This document shows, one piece after another, positions 57,105 through 64,000 of a DNA stretch of 64,000 nucleotides. The stretch is from Tissierella simiarum (GTDB lineage: Bacteria > Bacillota > Clostridia > Tissierellales > Tissierellaceae), in contig NZ_JAHLPM010000014.1 of NCBI RefSeq assembly GCF_018917865.1, forward strand, positions 27,194 to 91,193. Direction: 5' to 3'. The notes under the pieces are model-generated. The model worked only from the letters and a program-made list of their open reading frames with translations, was not told the DNA's origin and ran no database searches. Position 1 is the stretch's first letter. Each line of letters begins with the position of its first letter. Position numbers and translations under genes: made by a program.

Positions 57105-57716
57105 ATGGCAGTATATAAGATGACACCTACAAAGGCTAATTTAATAAAGGCTAAAAATTCTCTTCAATTTTCTAAGAAAGGTTATGAGTTATTAGATAGG
57201 AAGAGAACAGTCCTTATTAGAGAAATGATGACTTTAATAGATAAAGCCAATGAACTGGAAGAAAAAATTGATGTTAAATTTAAAGAAGCCTATAATGGAT
57301 TGAAGTTGGCTAATATTACTATGGGAGCTGAAGCTGTGGAAGAAATAGCTCTATCCATTGAAAAGGAAGAGGATTTTAATATATTATTTAAATCGGTTAT
57401 GGGAATAGAAACTCCTTATATAAAATATGATGATACTCCTTTTTCTACAGAATATGGATTCTTTAGAACCAATCCAGCCTTTGATAAAGCTGTGTTAAAT
57501 TTTATAGATATTAGAAAGATAATATATGAATTAGCAGAAGTAGAAAACTCTGTATATAAACTAGCAATGGAAATTAAAAAGACTCAAAAAAGAGCAAATG
57601 CTTTAGAAAAAATTCAAATTCCGAAGTATGCTAAAACTATTAAATATATTGAAGAAGTACTTGAAGAAAAGGAAAGAGAGGACTTCTTTAGACTTAAAAA
57701 GGTTAAAGGGAAATAA
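57105..57716 (+). CDS. ntpD: V-type ATPase subunit D
   Basis: A 203-aa coiled-coil central-stalk subunit beginning MAVYKMTPTKANLIKAKNSL. TP-T+-NL and the C-terminal KTQKRANALEKIQIPKYAKTIKYI are characteristic. Last gene of the operon; its final 25 bases and the terminator recur in the degenerate downstream copies. Confidence 0.95.
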   Translation: MAVYKMTPTKANLIKAKNSLQFSKKGYELLDRKRTVLIREMMTLIDKANELEEKIDVKFKEAYNGLKLANITMGAEAVEEIALSIEKEEDFNILFKSVMGIETPYIKYDDTPFSTEYGFFRTNPAFDKAVLNFIDIRKIIYELAEVENSVYKLAMEIKKTQKRANALEKIQIPKYAKTIKYIEEVLEEKEREDFFRLKKVKGK

Positions 57717-57742
57717 GTCACCATTTTGGTGGCTTATTTTTA
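57711..57742 (+). terminator. Terminator of the V-type ATPase operon
   Basis: AATAAGTCACC pairs with GGTGGCTTATT, followed by TTTT. The same hairpin is repeated in variant form at 58437-58466 and 61655-61684. Confidence 0.8.
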
Positions 57743-57860
57743 TGGCTAAAATCATAGATATATTATATATTAATAAGGATTATTTACATAATATGAAGGA
57801 TATGGTAAAGTCATATTAAGAAGTAGATATAAATTTTTTTAAATTGGGTATAATACTAAC

Positions 57861-58012
57861 AGGTGAAATCTCATATAGCATTAGCAATGGACTTAAAAGC
57901 AATACTTTACAAATTAGTTTTGTATGATATAATAAAATTACAAAAGAAAATACCATTAGGCGAATCAAATTATCAATTAAAAGCCCTCAGGAGTGCGAGT
58001 TCTGAGGGCTTT
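57861..58012 (+). ncRNA. Possible small RNA converging on the 41-codon minus-strand gene
   Basis: Two -10-like boxes read rightward: TATAAT at 57849-57854, and TATAAT at 57928-57933 with TTTACA at 57906-57911 (16-bp spacing). Both could yield short RNAs ending at the hairpin 57979-58012. The segment 57876-57899 matches 58073-58096 at 19 of 24 positions, so such an RNA would be partly complementary to the coding part of the minus-strand mRNA. No protein frame is evident. Hypothesis only. Confidence 0.25.
57979..58012 (-). terminator. Terminator of the small minus-strand gene
   Basis: AAAGCCCTCAG pairs with CTGAGGGCTTT over an 11-base loop. On the minus strand it ends in CTTTTAATT just after the stop codon; on the plus strand the T run is only three bases. 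Confidence 0.8.
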
Positions 58013-58016
58013 GCCA

Positions 58017-58142
58017 TTATCTTTTGTTGAGAATGTTTAGAATTAGATTTATAATTGATAAAATTTTGTAAATAGCATTGATAATGGACTCAAGAGTTGT
58101 TTCTTTAATTTTTCGATGAATTTTTTCCATCAGGCTCCTCAA
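58017..58142 (-). CDS. Small amphipathic/hydrophobic peptide (41 aa), toxin-like
   Basis: Translation from TTG (58142-58140) gives 41 residues starting MRSLMEKIHRKIK and continuing through IINAIYKILSIINLILNIL to a basic end NKR. The minus strand has a perfect AGGAGGTGAT (58155-58146) 7 bases before the start, an extended -10 TGGTATAAT (58208-58200) about 45 bases further up, and a terminator right after the stop. A cationic N-terminus followed by one hydrophobic helix resembles type I toxins or phenol-soluble-modulin-like peptides. I recognise no family. The alternative internal ATG (residue 5) is too far from the ribosome site. Confidence 0.65.
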   Translation of the reverse strand: MRSLMEKIHRKIKETTLESIINAIYKILSIINLILNILNKR

Positions 58143-58149
58143 ATTATCA

Positions 58150-58172
58150 CCTCCTTCATTTTATCGAGGAGG
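58150..58172 (-). promoter_or_regulatory. Ribosome-site-sequestering hairpin
   Basis: In the minus-strand mRNA, CCTCCT (58172-58167) can pair with the full AGGAGG (58155-58150) across an 11-base loop, hiding the ribosome site. G-U pairs can extend the stem by two. This is common in the leaders of type I toxin mRNAs. Confidence 0.5.
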
Positions 58173-58325
58173 CAATTAATTAAAGAGACAACTTGCCATA
58201 TTATACCATATAATAATTAATTTAGAAACATTAGGAAGACATACTGTTATAAAGAATATCTGGTATTTTGCCTAGTTTTTTTATTAATTGAGTTAATTTG
58301 ATTTTTTATATCTTATAGGATAATG

Positions 58326-58470
58326 AAAATAGTTTATATCTAAATAAAAAGAATGCTATTTCATAATGATAAAAAGTATATGGAATTGGGGAAAGTTTTT
58401 GAAGAAAGATTTGTTTCTTAAAAAGGTTAAAGGAAAATAAGCTACCATTTTGGTGGCTTATTTTTTCATA
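58326..58470 (+). pseudogene. Degenerate ntpB'-'ntpD remnant, copy A
   Basis: After a 40-bp block (58326-58365) shared with copy B, 58368-58414 matches ntpB 56918-56964. It then jumps directly to the last codons of ntpD plus the operon terminator (58417-58470 versus 57692-57741). The reading frame is broken (stop after GATTTGTTTC). It uses the same ntpB/ntpD junction as copy B. Confidence 0.8.
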
Positions 58471-58574
58471 TAGTTTTTTATCATTTTTTAATAAATAGTG
58501 GTGTGTTGCTAGTTGCTCGGAGGGTAGGTATTTTACGACAGATCAGGTATATGAAAACTTTTTATAGCTACTGC

Positions 58575-58639
58575 TTGACAATAGATGAAAAAAATCTTAC
58601 AATAAAAACATAACACAAACAGACTGTCGGTATGTTTTT
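58575..58639 (+). promoter_or_regulatory. Promoter and candidate operator of the tetR gene
   Basis: TTGACA (58575-58580), 17 bp, TACAAT (58598-58603). Immediately downstream AAAAACATA (58604-58612) and TATGTTTTT (58631-58639) form a 9-bp inverted repeat around a central ACAGACTGT palindrome. Placement at the transcription start fits TetR autorepression. Confidence 0.65.
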
Positions 58640-58649
58640 GGAGGAAATT

Positions 58650-59288
58650 ATGAATAGAGAAGAAAAGACAAGAAATACTAAAGAAAGAATAATCAAAGGC
58701 GCATTTTCACTGTTTGCAACAAAGGGATATGAAGCTACCACAACGCAGGATATTATAGACATTACCCAATTATCTAGAGGGGCAATGTATCATCATTTTA
58801 AGAGTAAACAAGATATATTAGAATCTGTCACAAAAGAAGCCCAACTTCAGATAAATGCTTTTTTAGAAGAGTTAGTTGCAGATGGTTCGCTAACTTCTAA
58901 GGAGAAGATTTCCAAGATAATTGAGTACAATGCTAATAATGATATTCAAAAGCAATTAATACATTATAATTGGATGGAAAAGATTCCTTTCGCACTACTG
59001 GATGAAATACGTAGCTTGAACGATATCATTGCTCCTTATATATCTCAAATAATAGAGCAAGGTGTTGAAAATAATGAATATCAATGTGACTATCCACAGG
59101 AGTTAGCAGAAATTCTTGCATTATGCATAGATATTTGGCTTGACCCCGTGCTATTTAAGAGAAGATATGATGAGGTATGCAGCAGACTAGATTTTTTACT
59201 ATTTATGTTAGAAAGAATCAATATGCCTATCATTGACTCAGAAGATATAGAGAGGATTAAAGGTTTGTATAAACAATTTTTCAAGTAA
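58650..59288 (+). CDS. TetR/AcrR-family transcriptional regulator
   Basis: A 212-aa repressor. The N-terminal HTH is RIIKGAFSLFATKGYEATTTQDIIDITQLSRGAMYHHFKSKQDIL (about residues 12-56); the C-terminal ligand domain is all-helical. I start at ATG 58650, which has GGAGG 5 bases upstream, rather than the in-frame ATG 58632 that lies inside the operator repeat. A glycosyltransferase gene follows at 40 bp and is the likely target. The ligand is probably a small hydrophobic compound, by family. Confidence 0.9.
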   Translation: MNREEKTRNTKERIIKGAFSLFATKGYEATTTQDIIDITQLSRGAMYHHFKSKQDILESVTKEAQLQINAFLEELVADGSLTSKEKISKIIEYNANNDIQKQLIHYNWMEKIPFALLDEIRSLNDIIAPYISQIIEQGVENNEYQCDYPQELAEILALCIDIWLDPVLFKRRYDEVCSRLDFLLFMLERINMPIIDSEDIERIKGLYKQFFK

Positions 59289-59328
59289 AAATTGTTTGTA
59301 TTACTTTCGGGAAGGAAGATGAGTAATT

Positions 59329-60519
59329 ATGCAAATTGAAATAGGAAAAAAAGGAAGGAAACTGAAAATATTAATGATAAATCTACCTTTTTCTGGGCAT
59401 ATAAATCCTACGTTGGGGTTGGCAAAAGAATTGGTCGAACAGGGGTGCCAAGTAACTTATATCCTAGCGCCTGAATGGAAAGAGAAGGTGATTCTTACAG
59501 GCGCGCAGTTTGTTCCCTATGATAATTATCCTGAAACGCTAAGTTCATCTCAAAAAGAAATTAAAAGCTGGCAGGCTGCTTATGATACTGCCCTTCGTAT
59601 AGGAACAGATTATGACTGTATTATTTATGAAATTTTATTCTTTCCGGGAAAAGGCCTAGCGGATAGATTACAAAAGCCATCTATTCGGCTTTTTTCCACC
59701 TTTGCACTAAATAAATCAGTAATTGATATGTTTGCTAAGACTGGTGGTCTTTATATGACCAGTATTTTTAGATTTCGATTATTATATCAGGTATTTTCAC
59801 GAGCTATTTGTAAAAAGTTCAAATTAGGAACACATGATATTGTGGATGAAATTGTATCTAATTCTCCAGATTTGAATTATGTTTACACGGTTAAGCGCTT
59901 TCAGGTGCTCAATAGTGAATTCCCTGACAGAAGTTTCAAATTTATAGGTCCTTCTATTACCCCGAGAATCAGCACTATAGAGATATCCTTTGACGAAATA
60001 AAAAATCCTATCATATATATATCTCTTGGTACACTACTCAATAATTCTATTTCTTTTTATAAAAAGTGCTTTACAGCATTTGAAAATGAAGATGTTACAG
60101 TCATTATGTCTATAGGAAATACCATTTCCATAGAGAAGCTTGGACAGATACCCATTAATTTTATGGTTTACCCCTTTGTTCCACAATTAGATGTTTTACA
60201 ACATGCTTCTTTGTTTATTACTCATGGTGGAATGAATAGTGTAAATGAAGCAATGTATTACGGGGTTCCCATGTTAGTTGTACCGATGGGAAATGACCAA
60301 CCGACGGTTGCAAATAGAATTGCTGAATTAGGGATAGGAAAACGAATGAATCGAAGAAAGCTATCTCCTGAAAGCTTAAAAAGTGCTGCATTCAACATAT
60401 TAAGTAATATAAAATACAAAACAACAATAGAAACTTTTAAGTGGGATATGATCAATGCAGGCGGTAATAGCCTTGCCACCTATGAGATAATTGATTATAT
60501 ACGTAACAAAAATGGCTAA
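59329..60519 (+). CDS. UGT/MGT-type glycosyltransferase (GT1 family)
   Basis: A 396-aa enzyme of GT-B fold. The N-terminal acceptor domain begins LKILMINLPFSGHINPTLGLAKEL with the catalytic-base histidine in SGHINP. The donor signature is FITHGGMNSVNEAMYYGVPMLVVPMGNDQP (about residues 300-329), which binds UDP-sugar. Relatives glycosylate macrolides, flavonoids and lipids and can inactivate antibiotics. With a TetR gene just upstream, a drug- or metabolite-modifying cassette is likely. It has more G/C-rich codons than its neighbours and lies between two remnants of ntp DNA, consistent with acquisition. Confidence 0.9.
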   Translation: MQIEIGKKGRKLKILMINLPFSGHINPTLGLAKELVEQGCQVTYILAPEWKEKVILTGAQFVPYDNYPETLSSSQKEIKSWQAAYDTALRIGTDYDCIIYEILFFPGKGLADRLQKPSIRLFSTFALNKSVIDMFAKTGGLYMTSIFRFRLLYQVFSRAICKKFKLGTHDIVDEIVSNSPDLNYVYTVKRFQVLNSEFPDRSFKFIGPSITPRISTIEISFDEIKNPIIYISLGTLLNNSISFYKKCFTAFENEDVTVIMSIGNTISIEKLGQIPINFMVYPFVPQLDVLQHASLFITHGGMNSVNEAMYYGVPMLVVPMGNDQPTVANRIAELGIGKRMNRRKLSPESLKSAAFNILSNIKYKTTIETFKWDMINAGGNSLATYEIIDYIRNKNG

Positions 60520-60806
60520 TTAGCATGAAAATTCTTCAACCCAAGAAATATGTAATTTTCTTTGATTAAAGAATTCTATGCCCATTATTCTTAATCTCTT
60601 CATTCAATTTCAAACCTAAATCCCTTGTTTTGCATTCATATAATAAAGACATTTTTTCTTCAATATGTAAACCTTATTTTATAAAAAATTTAAAAAATAA
60701 ATGTAAGACCCAAACATTAGGGCCATTAGTATATGTGAAGGGATAAATATTTGAAATTTAAGGGCAATAACTTGAGAATGTAAAATAAGAAAGGGAAAGT
60801 ACTAAA
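60520..60806. other. Gene-poor stretch
   Basis: Strongly AT-rich. I see no convincing gene, only a 28-codon minus-strand frame (60652-60566) without a proper ribosome site. Confidence 0.5.
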
Positions 60807-60956
60807 ATTGTTATTATTATACTAGCAGCTACGCTGCTTATCAGTTGTATTCCAAATGTTATTAGATTTAGTAATGAATCTATTAATATAGATAAATATG
60901 ATTCAATTCTAATTTATTATTATAAAATAATAGAAATCGTATATCAAGAAAAATAG
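60807..60956 (+). pseudogene. Possible small lipoprotein or gene remnant
   Basis: An open 49-codon stretch reading IVIIILAATLLISCIPN near its start, which looks like a lipoprotein signal with lipobox LISC. GAAAGGGA lies upstream, but there is no ATG, GTG or TTG in frame; only ATT could serve. Either a rare start or a decayed gene. It ends 15 bp before the next gene. Confidence 0.3.
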
Positions 60957-60971
60957 AAAGGGATATGATAT

Positions 60972-61370
60972 ATGAAGAAAACGCTGATTTTATTTTTTGT
61001 TAGCTTAGTACCTCTGATTTTTCTATGGTTTGGATTTAATCTTAGTGTACATTATATACAAGGTGTTGAACTTTTAGCAAATCCAATTGTGTTATTTTCA
61101 ATAATAATAATCTTGTTTTCACTATGTTATAGCGGAAATAAGGTGGATATTGTAAATTTAATTGGATTAATATCCTCAATAATTTTACCATTAGCATATA
61201 TTTATGAGTTTTTCACATGGCATTATACTACAATTACTGGGGAGATAAATTTCAGCGTAAGTATAAGAACTGCACAAATTGGATTTTATCTTGGCTTACT
61301 TACCTCTATTGTTTTCGCCATTTATTATATAATTATGTATAGAATGAAAATAAAATCCTTATTAGAATAA
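60972..61370 (+). CDS. Hypothetical four-helix membrane protein
   Basis: A 132-aa protein with four hydrophobic segments (about residues 5-22, 37-53, 60-82 and 105-124) and short polar loops; basic C-terminal tail MKIKSLLE. No family recognised. GAAAGGGATATG-type leader. It closes the segment that lies between the two ntp remnants. Confidence 0.65.
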   Translation: MKKTLILFFVSLVPLIFLWFGFNLSVHYIQGVELLANPIVLFSIIIILFSLCYSGNKVDIVNLIGLISSIILPLAYIYEFFTWHYTTITGEINFSVSIRTAQIGFYLGLLTSIVFAIYYIIMYRMKIKSLLE

Positions 61371-61372
61371 TA

Positions 61373-61763
61373 AAAATAGTCTATATCTAAATAAAAAGAA
61401 TGCTATTTTATAGATAAATTATTTTTGTTAGGGAAGAGCAATTCTTTTTATATATTTGTTTGATAAAAATTTCAATGTCATCTTTCAACAAATATAAGAT
61501 ATAATTTATATAATTATACGCTACTCTAAGGTTCAAAAAGTTAGAGCTTTGGCTTAAATAATAGAGGAAGAAGATTTATCTTTAAAGATAAAAAGTATAT
61601 GGAATTTGGGAAAGTTCTTGAAGAAAGATTTGTTTCTTAAAAAGGTCAAATAAAAATAAGTCACCAAAATGGTGACTTATTTTTATGCCTAAAATGTATA
61701 GAAATATTATATATTAATAAAGATTATTTACATAATATGAAGAATGTGGTAAAGTCATATTAA
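61373..61763 (+). pseudogene. Degenerate ntpB'-'ntpD remnant, copy B
   Basis: It starts with a 40-bp block (61373-61412) equal to 58326-58365 at all but two positions. After about 105 bp of unmatched DNA, 61520-61633 matches ntpB 56850-56965 with stops. Then 61636-61763 matches the end of ntpD, the operon terminator and the following 80 bp (57692-57819). The terminator stem has compensatory changes (CACC/GGTG to CACC..GGTGAC). Confidence 0.85.
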
Positions 61764-61834
61764 TATTAAGGCATTTTTTAAAATTGCTGTTTTATCTTAT
61801 TTAAATTGCCTTGTTCTATATTGAGGTGGATAAG

Positions 61835-62377
61835 ATGGATAAATTAGAAGATAGCTTCTATGAGGAGATATGTGAAAAATATTTTAAAGATGTTTATCAG
61901 TTTTGTATATATTTAACTAAAGGTAATAGAAGTCTTAATCATATAGTAGAAGAATGTGTACAAGAAACGTTTTTAGAAGCAAAAAAGCAAATAAAAAAAT
62001 TAAAAAACCATCCTAATGTTAAAGGTTGGTTATATGTAACGTCTAGAAATATGATAAATAGTTCTATGAGAAAATACTATACTAAAAATAAATATGAAAT
62101 ACCTATATATGACGAGGTCGCTTGTTCTTTGACAAGTGTTGAGGAGGAATTAGAAAATATAAATGAGTCTGGAATGGATATAGATAAGTTAAAAGTAGAT
62201 ATTATGAAACAGCTTAAGGATGAGGAATATGAACTATATATAGATTGTTTTGTTAAAAAGATGCCTATTAAAGAAATAGCCGAGAAATATAATATTTCTA
62301 TTTCTGCCTCATATACAAGAATTCATAGATTGAGAGTTAAAATAAAAAAGATGGTAGAAAGATATTTTTATATGTAA
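61835..62377 (+). CDS. ECF-type RNA polymerase sigma factor
   Basis: A 180-aa sigma-70-family protein. Region 2 includes YFKDVYQFCIYLTKGNRSL and ECVQETFLEAKKQ with VKGWLYVTSRNMINS. Region 4 includes YIDCFVKKMPIKEIAEKYNISISASYTRIHRLRVKIKK. I start at ATG 61835 with GAGGTGGA just upstream; a TTG-led extension from 61811 is less likely. The probable anti-sigma gene lies two genes downstream. Confidence 0.85.
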   Translation: MDKLEDSFYEEICEKYFKDVYQFCIYLTKGNRSLNHIVEECVQETFLEAKKQIKKLKNHPNVKGWLYVTSRNMINSSMRKYYTKNKYEIPIYDEVACSLTSVEEELENINESGMDIDKLKVDIMKQLKDEEYELYIDCFVKKMPIKEIAEKYNISISASYTRIHRLRVKIKKMVERYFYM

Positions 62378-62439
62378 AGTAAATGTATATTATGTATGGA
62401 AAGATAGAATTTAATATAAAACAAAAATAGGAGATTAAG

Positions 62440-62886
62440 ATGGATAATTTAATTGTTAGAGAATGTATATATGAAGACTTGGATAATATCATATCTTTAC
62501 AACATCAATGGCATAATGAGGAAATAACTTATGGGTTTATCCCAGCTGATAAGAATTATTTAGAAACAAGGCTTGGAAAATATTTTCTTGTTGCTGAGGT
62601 AAATAATGAGATTGTAGGTTTTTGCTATGGAGCAATTCATAGTGCTGATAATATGCCTGTAATTAATAATGGGCAGCTATATATTGAAATAGAAGATATT
62701 TATATATCACTAGAAAATAGAGGGACAGGCATTGGTAGTACTTTGTTAAATAAAATTTTAGAAGTTGCTAAAGAAAATGGAATTGAAAGATCTTTGATTT
62801 ATTCGTCTACAAAAGATCTAGATAATATCATTGAGTTTTATAAAAAGCATGATTATAAGACATGGTATATTCAAATGTGTAAGTAA
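62440..62886 (+). CDS. GNAT-family N-acetyltransferase
   Basis: A 148-aa GNAT protein. The acetyl-CoA loop is ISLENRGTGIGSTLLNKILEVA (about residues 88-109), preceded by IEIEDIY; the C-terminal FYKKHDYKTWYIQM completes the fold. It lies between the sigma factor and the anti-sigma-like gene; its role there is not known. AATAGGAGATTAAG gives a moderate site. Confidence 0.85.
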   Translation: MDNLIVRECIYEDLDNIISLQHQWHNEEITYGFIPADKNYLETRLGKYFLVAEVNNEIVGFCYGAIHSADNMPVINNGQLYIEIEDIYISLENRGTGIGSTLLNKILEVAKENGIERSLIYSSTKDLDNIIEFYKKHDYKTWYIQMCK

Positions 62887-62978
62887 TTTATATATTACAA
62901 ATTATCATTTATATAGAAAAAGAGGTGAGATTTTATTGGAAGTTTGGCTTATGGGACAATCTTTCATTAAGGATAATT

Positions 62979-63860
62979 ATGAAAAATACTGAGAATTCAA
63001 TATCAGGCGATGTGGGAAATGATGAATTTCTAGAAATTATCTTATCTAAAGAAAGCGATGCTGATGTTAGAGAAAAGATATACAATATCACTTATACTGC
63101 ACTTAAAGATGACGATATAAACATAGATACAGATTTAATTGACGAATGTGTAAAGACTGTTGCAATTATTGATGGGATAGAACCAATTTCAGAAGCAAAA
63201 GTTCAACAAATGCGTGAGAAGGTTGATAAAATGTATGAACAGGAAGTACAAGCAAATAAGAAGACAAAGTTTTCTATTAAATTTTTTGGGAAAATTGCAG
63301 CGATTTTACTACTTGTATTTATAATAACGAGTTTTGCTGTAAATGCTAATAGATATAATATTTTTAAGATAATATCTGACTGGAGTAATGAAACCTTTTA
63401 TTTAAATATCAAGGGAAGCGATCAGAAATCAGAAAATGAAAGTAAATCTCTCAATAATAATATTTATTGTAATATTGATGAAGCAATAGAAGGTATTGTT
63501 TCTGAACCTATAATCCCTTCAAAGATACCTGATGGTTTTGATTTAGAGTATATAGAAAGAATTAATCTTTCAGAAAAAGCTCTTCTTACTTTAAATTATA
63601 TAAATGAAGATAAAGAACTGTTAATTTATTTGGATATTTATAATGAAGAAAAAGATGAAGATATTGATAATAATGTTTTAATTGAAAAAGATGATACAGA
63701 AGTAGTAGTTTATAATAAAAATAATATAAACCATTATATAATGAAAAACAATGGTAAAGTACAAGGAGTTTGGATATATAAAAATGTGGTTTATACAACT
63801 TGTGGAGATATTTCTATAGAAGAAACAAAGAAAATTATTGATTCAATTTATAATAAATGA
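62979..63860 (+). CDS. Probable membrane anti-sigma factor (DUF4367-like)
   Basis: A 293-aa bitopic protein. A cytoplasmic N-terminus (about residues 1-95) has a helical EFLEIILSKESDADVREKIY segment. One TM helix (FFGKIAAILLLVFIITSFAV, about residues 103-122) follows, then an extracellular domain (EGIVSEPIIPSKIPDGFDLE ... VVVYNKNNINHYIMKNNG) like those of DUF4367 proteins. I use ATG 62979, with AAGGAT upstream; the frame is open upstream to 62925, but the strong AGGTGA at about 62923 is spaced for a different frame (TTG 62936, 18 codons). Anti-sigma role is inferred from the ECF gene nearby. Confidence 0.7.
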   Translation: MKNTENSISGDVGNDEFLEIILSKESDADVREKIYNITYTALKDDDINIDTDLIDECVKTVAIIDGIEPISEAKVQQMREKVDKMYEQEVQANKKTKFSIKFFGKIAAILLLVFIITSFAVNANRYNIFKIISDWSNETFYLNIKGSDQKSENESKSLNNNIYCNIDEAIEGIVSEPIIPSKIPDGFDLEYIERINLSEKALLTLNYINEDKELLIYLDIYNEEKDEDIDNNVLIEKDDTEVVVYNKNNINHYIMKNNGKVQGVWIYKNVVYTTCGDISIEETKKIIDSIYNK

Positions 63861-63886
63861 AATAAAAATAAGGACTAAGGATGATA

Positions 63887-64000
63887 TGATACTTCCAAAG
63901 TAGACAGTCTAATTAATTAAAAATAGACTATCTACTTGGAGGTATTTTTTTATGGGGAGAAAAGCAAAGTATAGCAAAGAAATAAAAATACAGGCCTGTA
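63887..64000 (+). mobile_element. Left end of an IS3-family insertion sequence (partial)
   Basis: TGATACTTCCAAAGTAGACAG at 63887-63907 followed by a related inverted sequence (63924-63943, TAGACTATCTACTTGGAGGT) and then a transposase start. Element boundary, terminal repeat and target duplication cannot be confirmed because the rest is outside the window. Confidence 0.6.
63952..64000 (+). CDS. IS3-family transposase OrfA, N-terminal fragment (cut by window end)
   Basis: The first 16 codons read MGRKAKYSKEIKIQAC, typical of the HTH start of IS3/IS150-type OrfA. GGAGG lies 9 bases before the ATG. Confidence 0.7.
   Translation, partial: MGRKAKYSKEIKIQAC

Noticed and set aside
57628..57819. 63-aa plus-strand frame overlapping the end of ntpD
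   Set aside because: It is out of frame with ntpD, crosses the operon terminator, and copy B of the same DNA downstream does not keep it as a coherent gene.
60566..60652. 28-codon minus-strand frame starting MSLLYECKTRD
   Set aside because: No convincing ribosome site, no terminator and very AT-rich surroundings; not enough to call a gene.

Overview
The window is 64 kb of AT-rich chromosomal DNA from a low-G+C Gram-positive anaerobe. Clostridial and Tissierellales-like features (inference) are a serS T-box leader, NiaR, DnaD/DnaI replication proteins, a V/A-type ATPase, an A-type flavodiiron protein, indolepyruvate:ferredoxin oxidoreductase, NhaC, sodium-coupled amino-acid transporters and a sigma-54-driven peptide importer. 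Together they suggest a strict anaerobe that ferments peptides and amino acids and uses ion-gradient energetics. The taxonomic label is a guess; the gene content is read directly. Most of the window is ordinary core genome on the plus strand. No CRISPR array, prophage or complete insertion sequence was seen.

Layout: 0-8.7 kb holds the 3' part of gdpP, rplI, replicative helicase, flavodiiron protein, a GNAT enzyme, a double-HD (HD-GYP) protein and the DnaD/DnaI-like helicase-loading pair. At 8.7-9.5 kb is a minus-strand tRNA cluster (Glu-Val-Asp-Thr) behind one strong promoter, with a duplicated tRNA-Thr fragment. At 9.5-14 kb are niaR and a membrane transporter gene with a likely NiaR operator, then a probable redox module (MarR, AhpD-like protein, lipoyl-domain/dihydrolipoamide dehydrogenase fusion). 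At 14-20.3 kb are T-box-serS, a secreted M1 peptidase, a DD-carboxypeptidase, a GNAT enzyme, tRNA-Arg-tadA and tRNA-Ser. At 20.5-28.9 kb are two tandem sodium symporters, cobTUSC, a DUF1622 protein, a D-cysteine desulfhydrase-like enzyme and a nucleoside hydrolase. At 29-37.5 kb are an HscC-type Hsp70 with a J-domain/TPR partner, NhaC and iorAB. At 37.6-48.3 kb are an HTH-adenine methyltransferase fusion and a two-component/sigma-54 circuit feeding an oligopeptide ABC operon that ends in a 51-residue membrane peptide. At 49.2-57.7 kb is a nine-gene V-type ATPase operon.

The last 6 kb (57.7-64 kb) is accessory in character. It has a well-signalled but previously hidden 41-codon minus-strand gene whose ribosome binding site can be folded away. 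It also has two degenerate copies of an ntpB-ntpD deletion derivative that bracket a TetR/UGT-type glycosyltransferase cassette, an ECF sigma/anti-sigma locus interrupted by a GNAT gene, and the left end of an IS3-type element.

The leads most worth following are the hidden 41-aa gene with its possible antisense partner, the bracketing ntp remnants, the MarR/AhpD/lipoyl-Lpd module with a 24-bp perfect palindrome over its promoter, the HTH-methyltransferase fusion, the HscC/J-TPR pair without an HPD motif, the NiaR-controlled transporter, and the sigma-54 promoter of the peptide operon.
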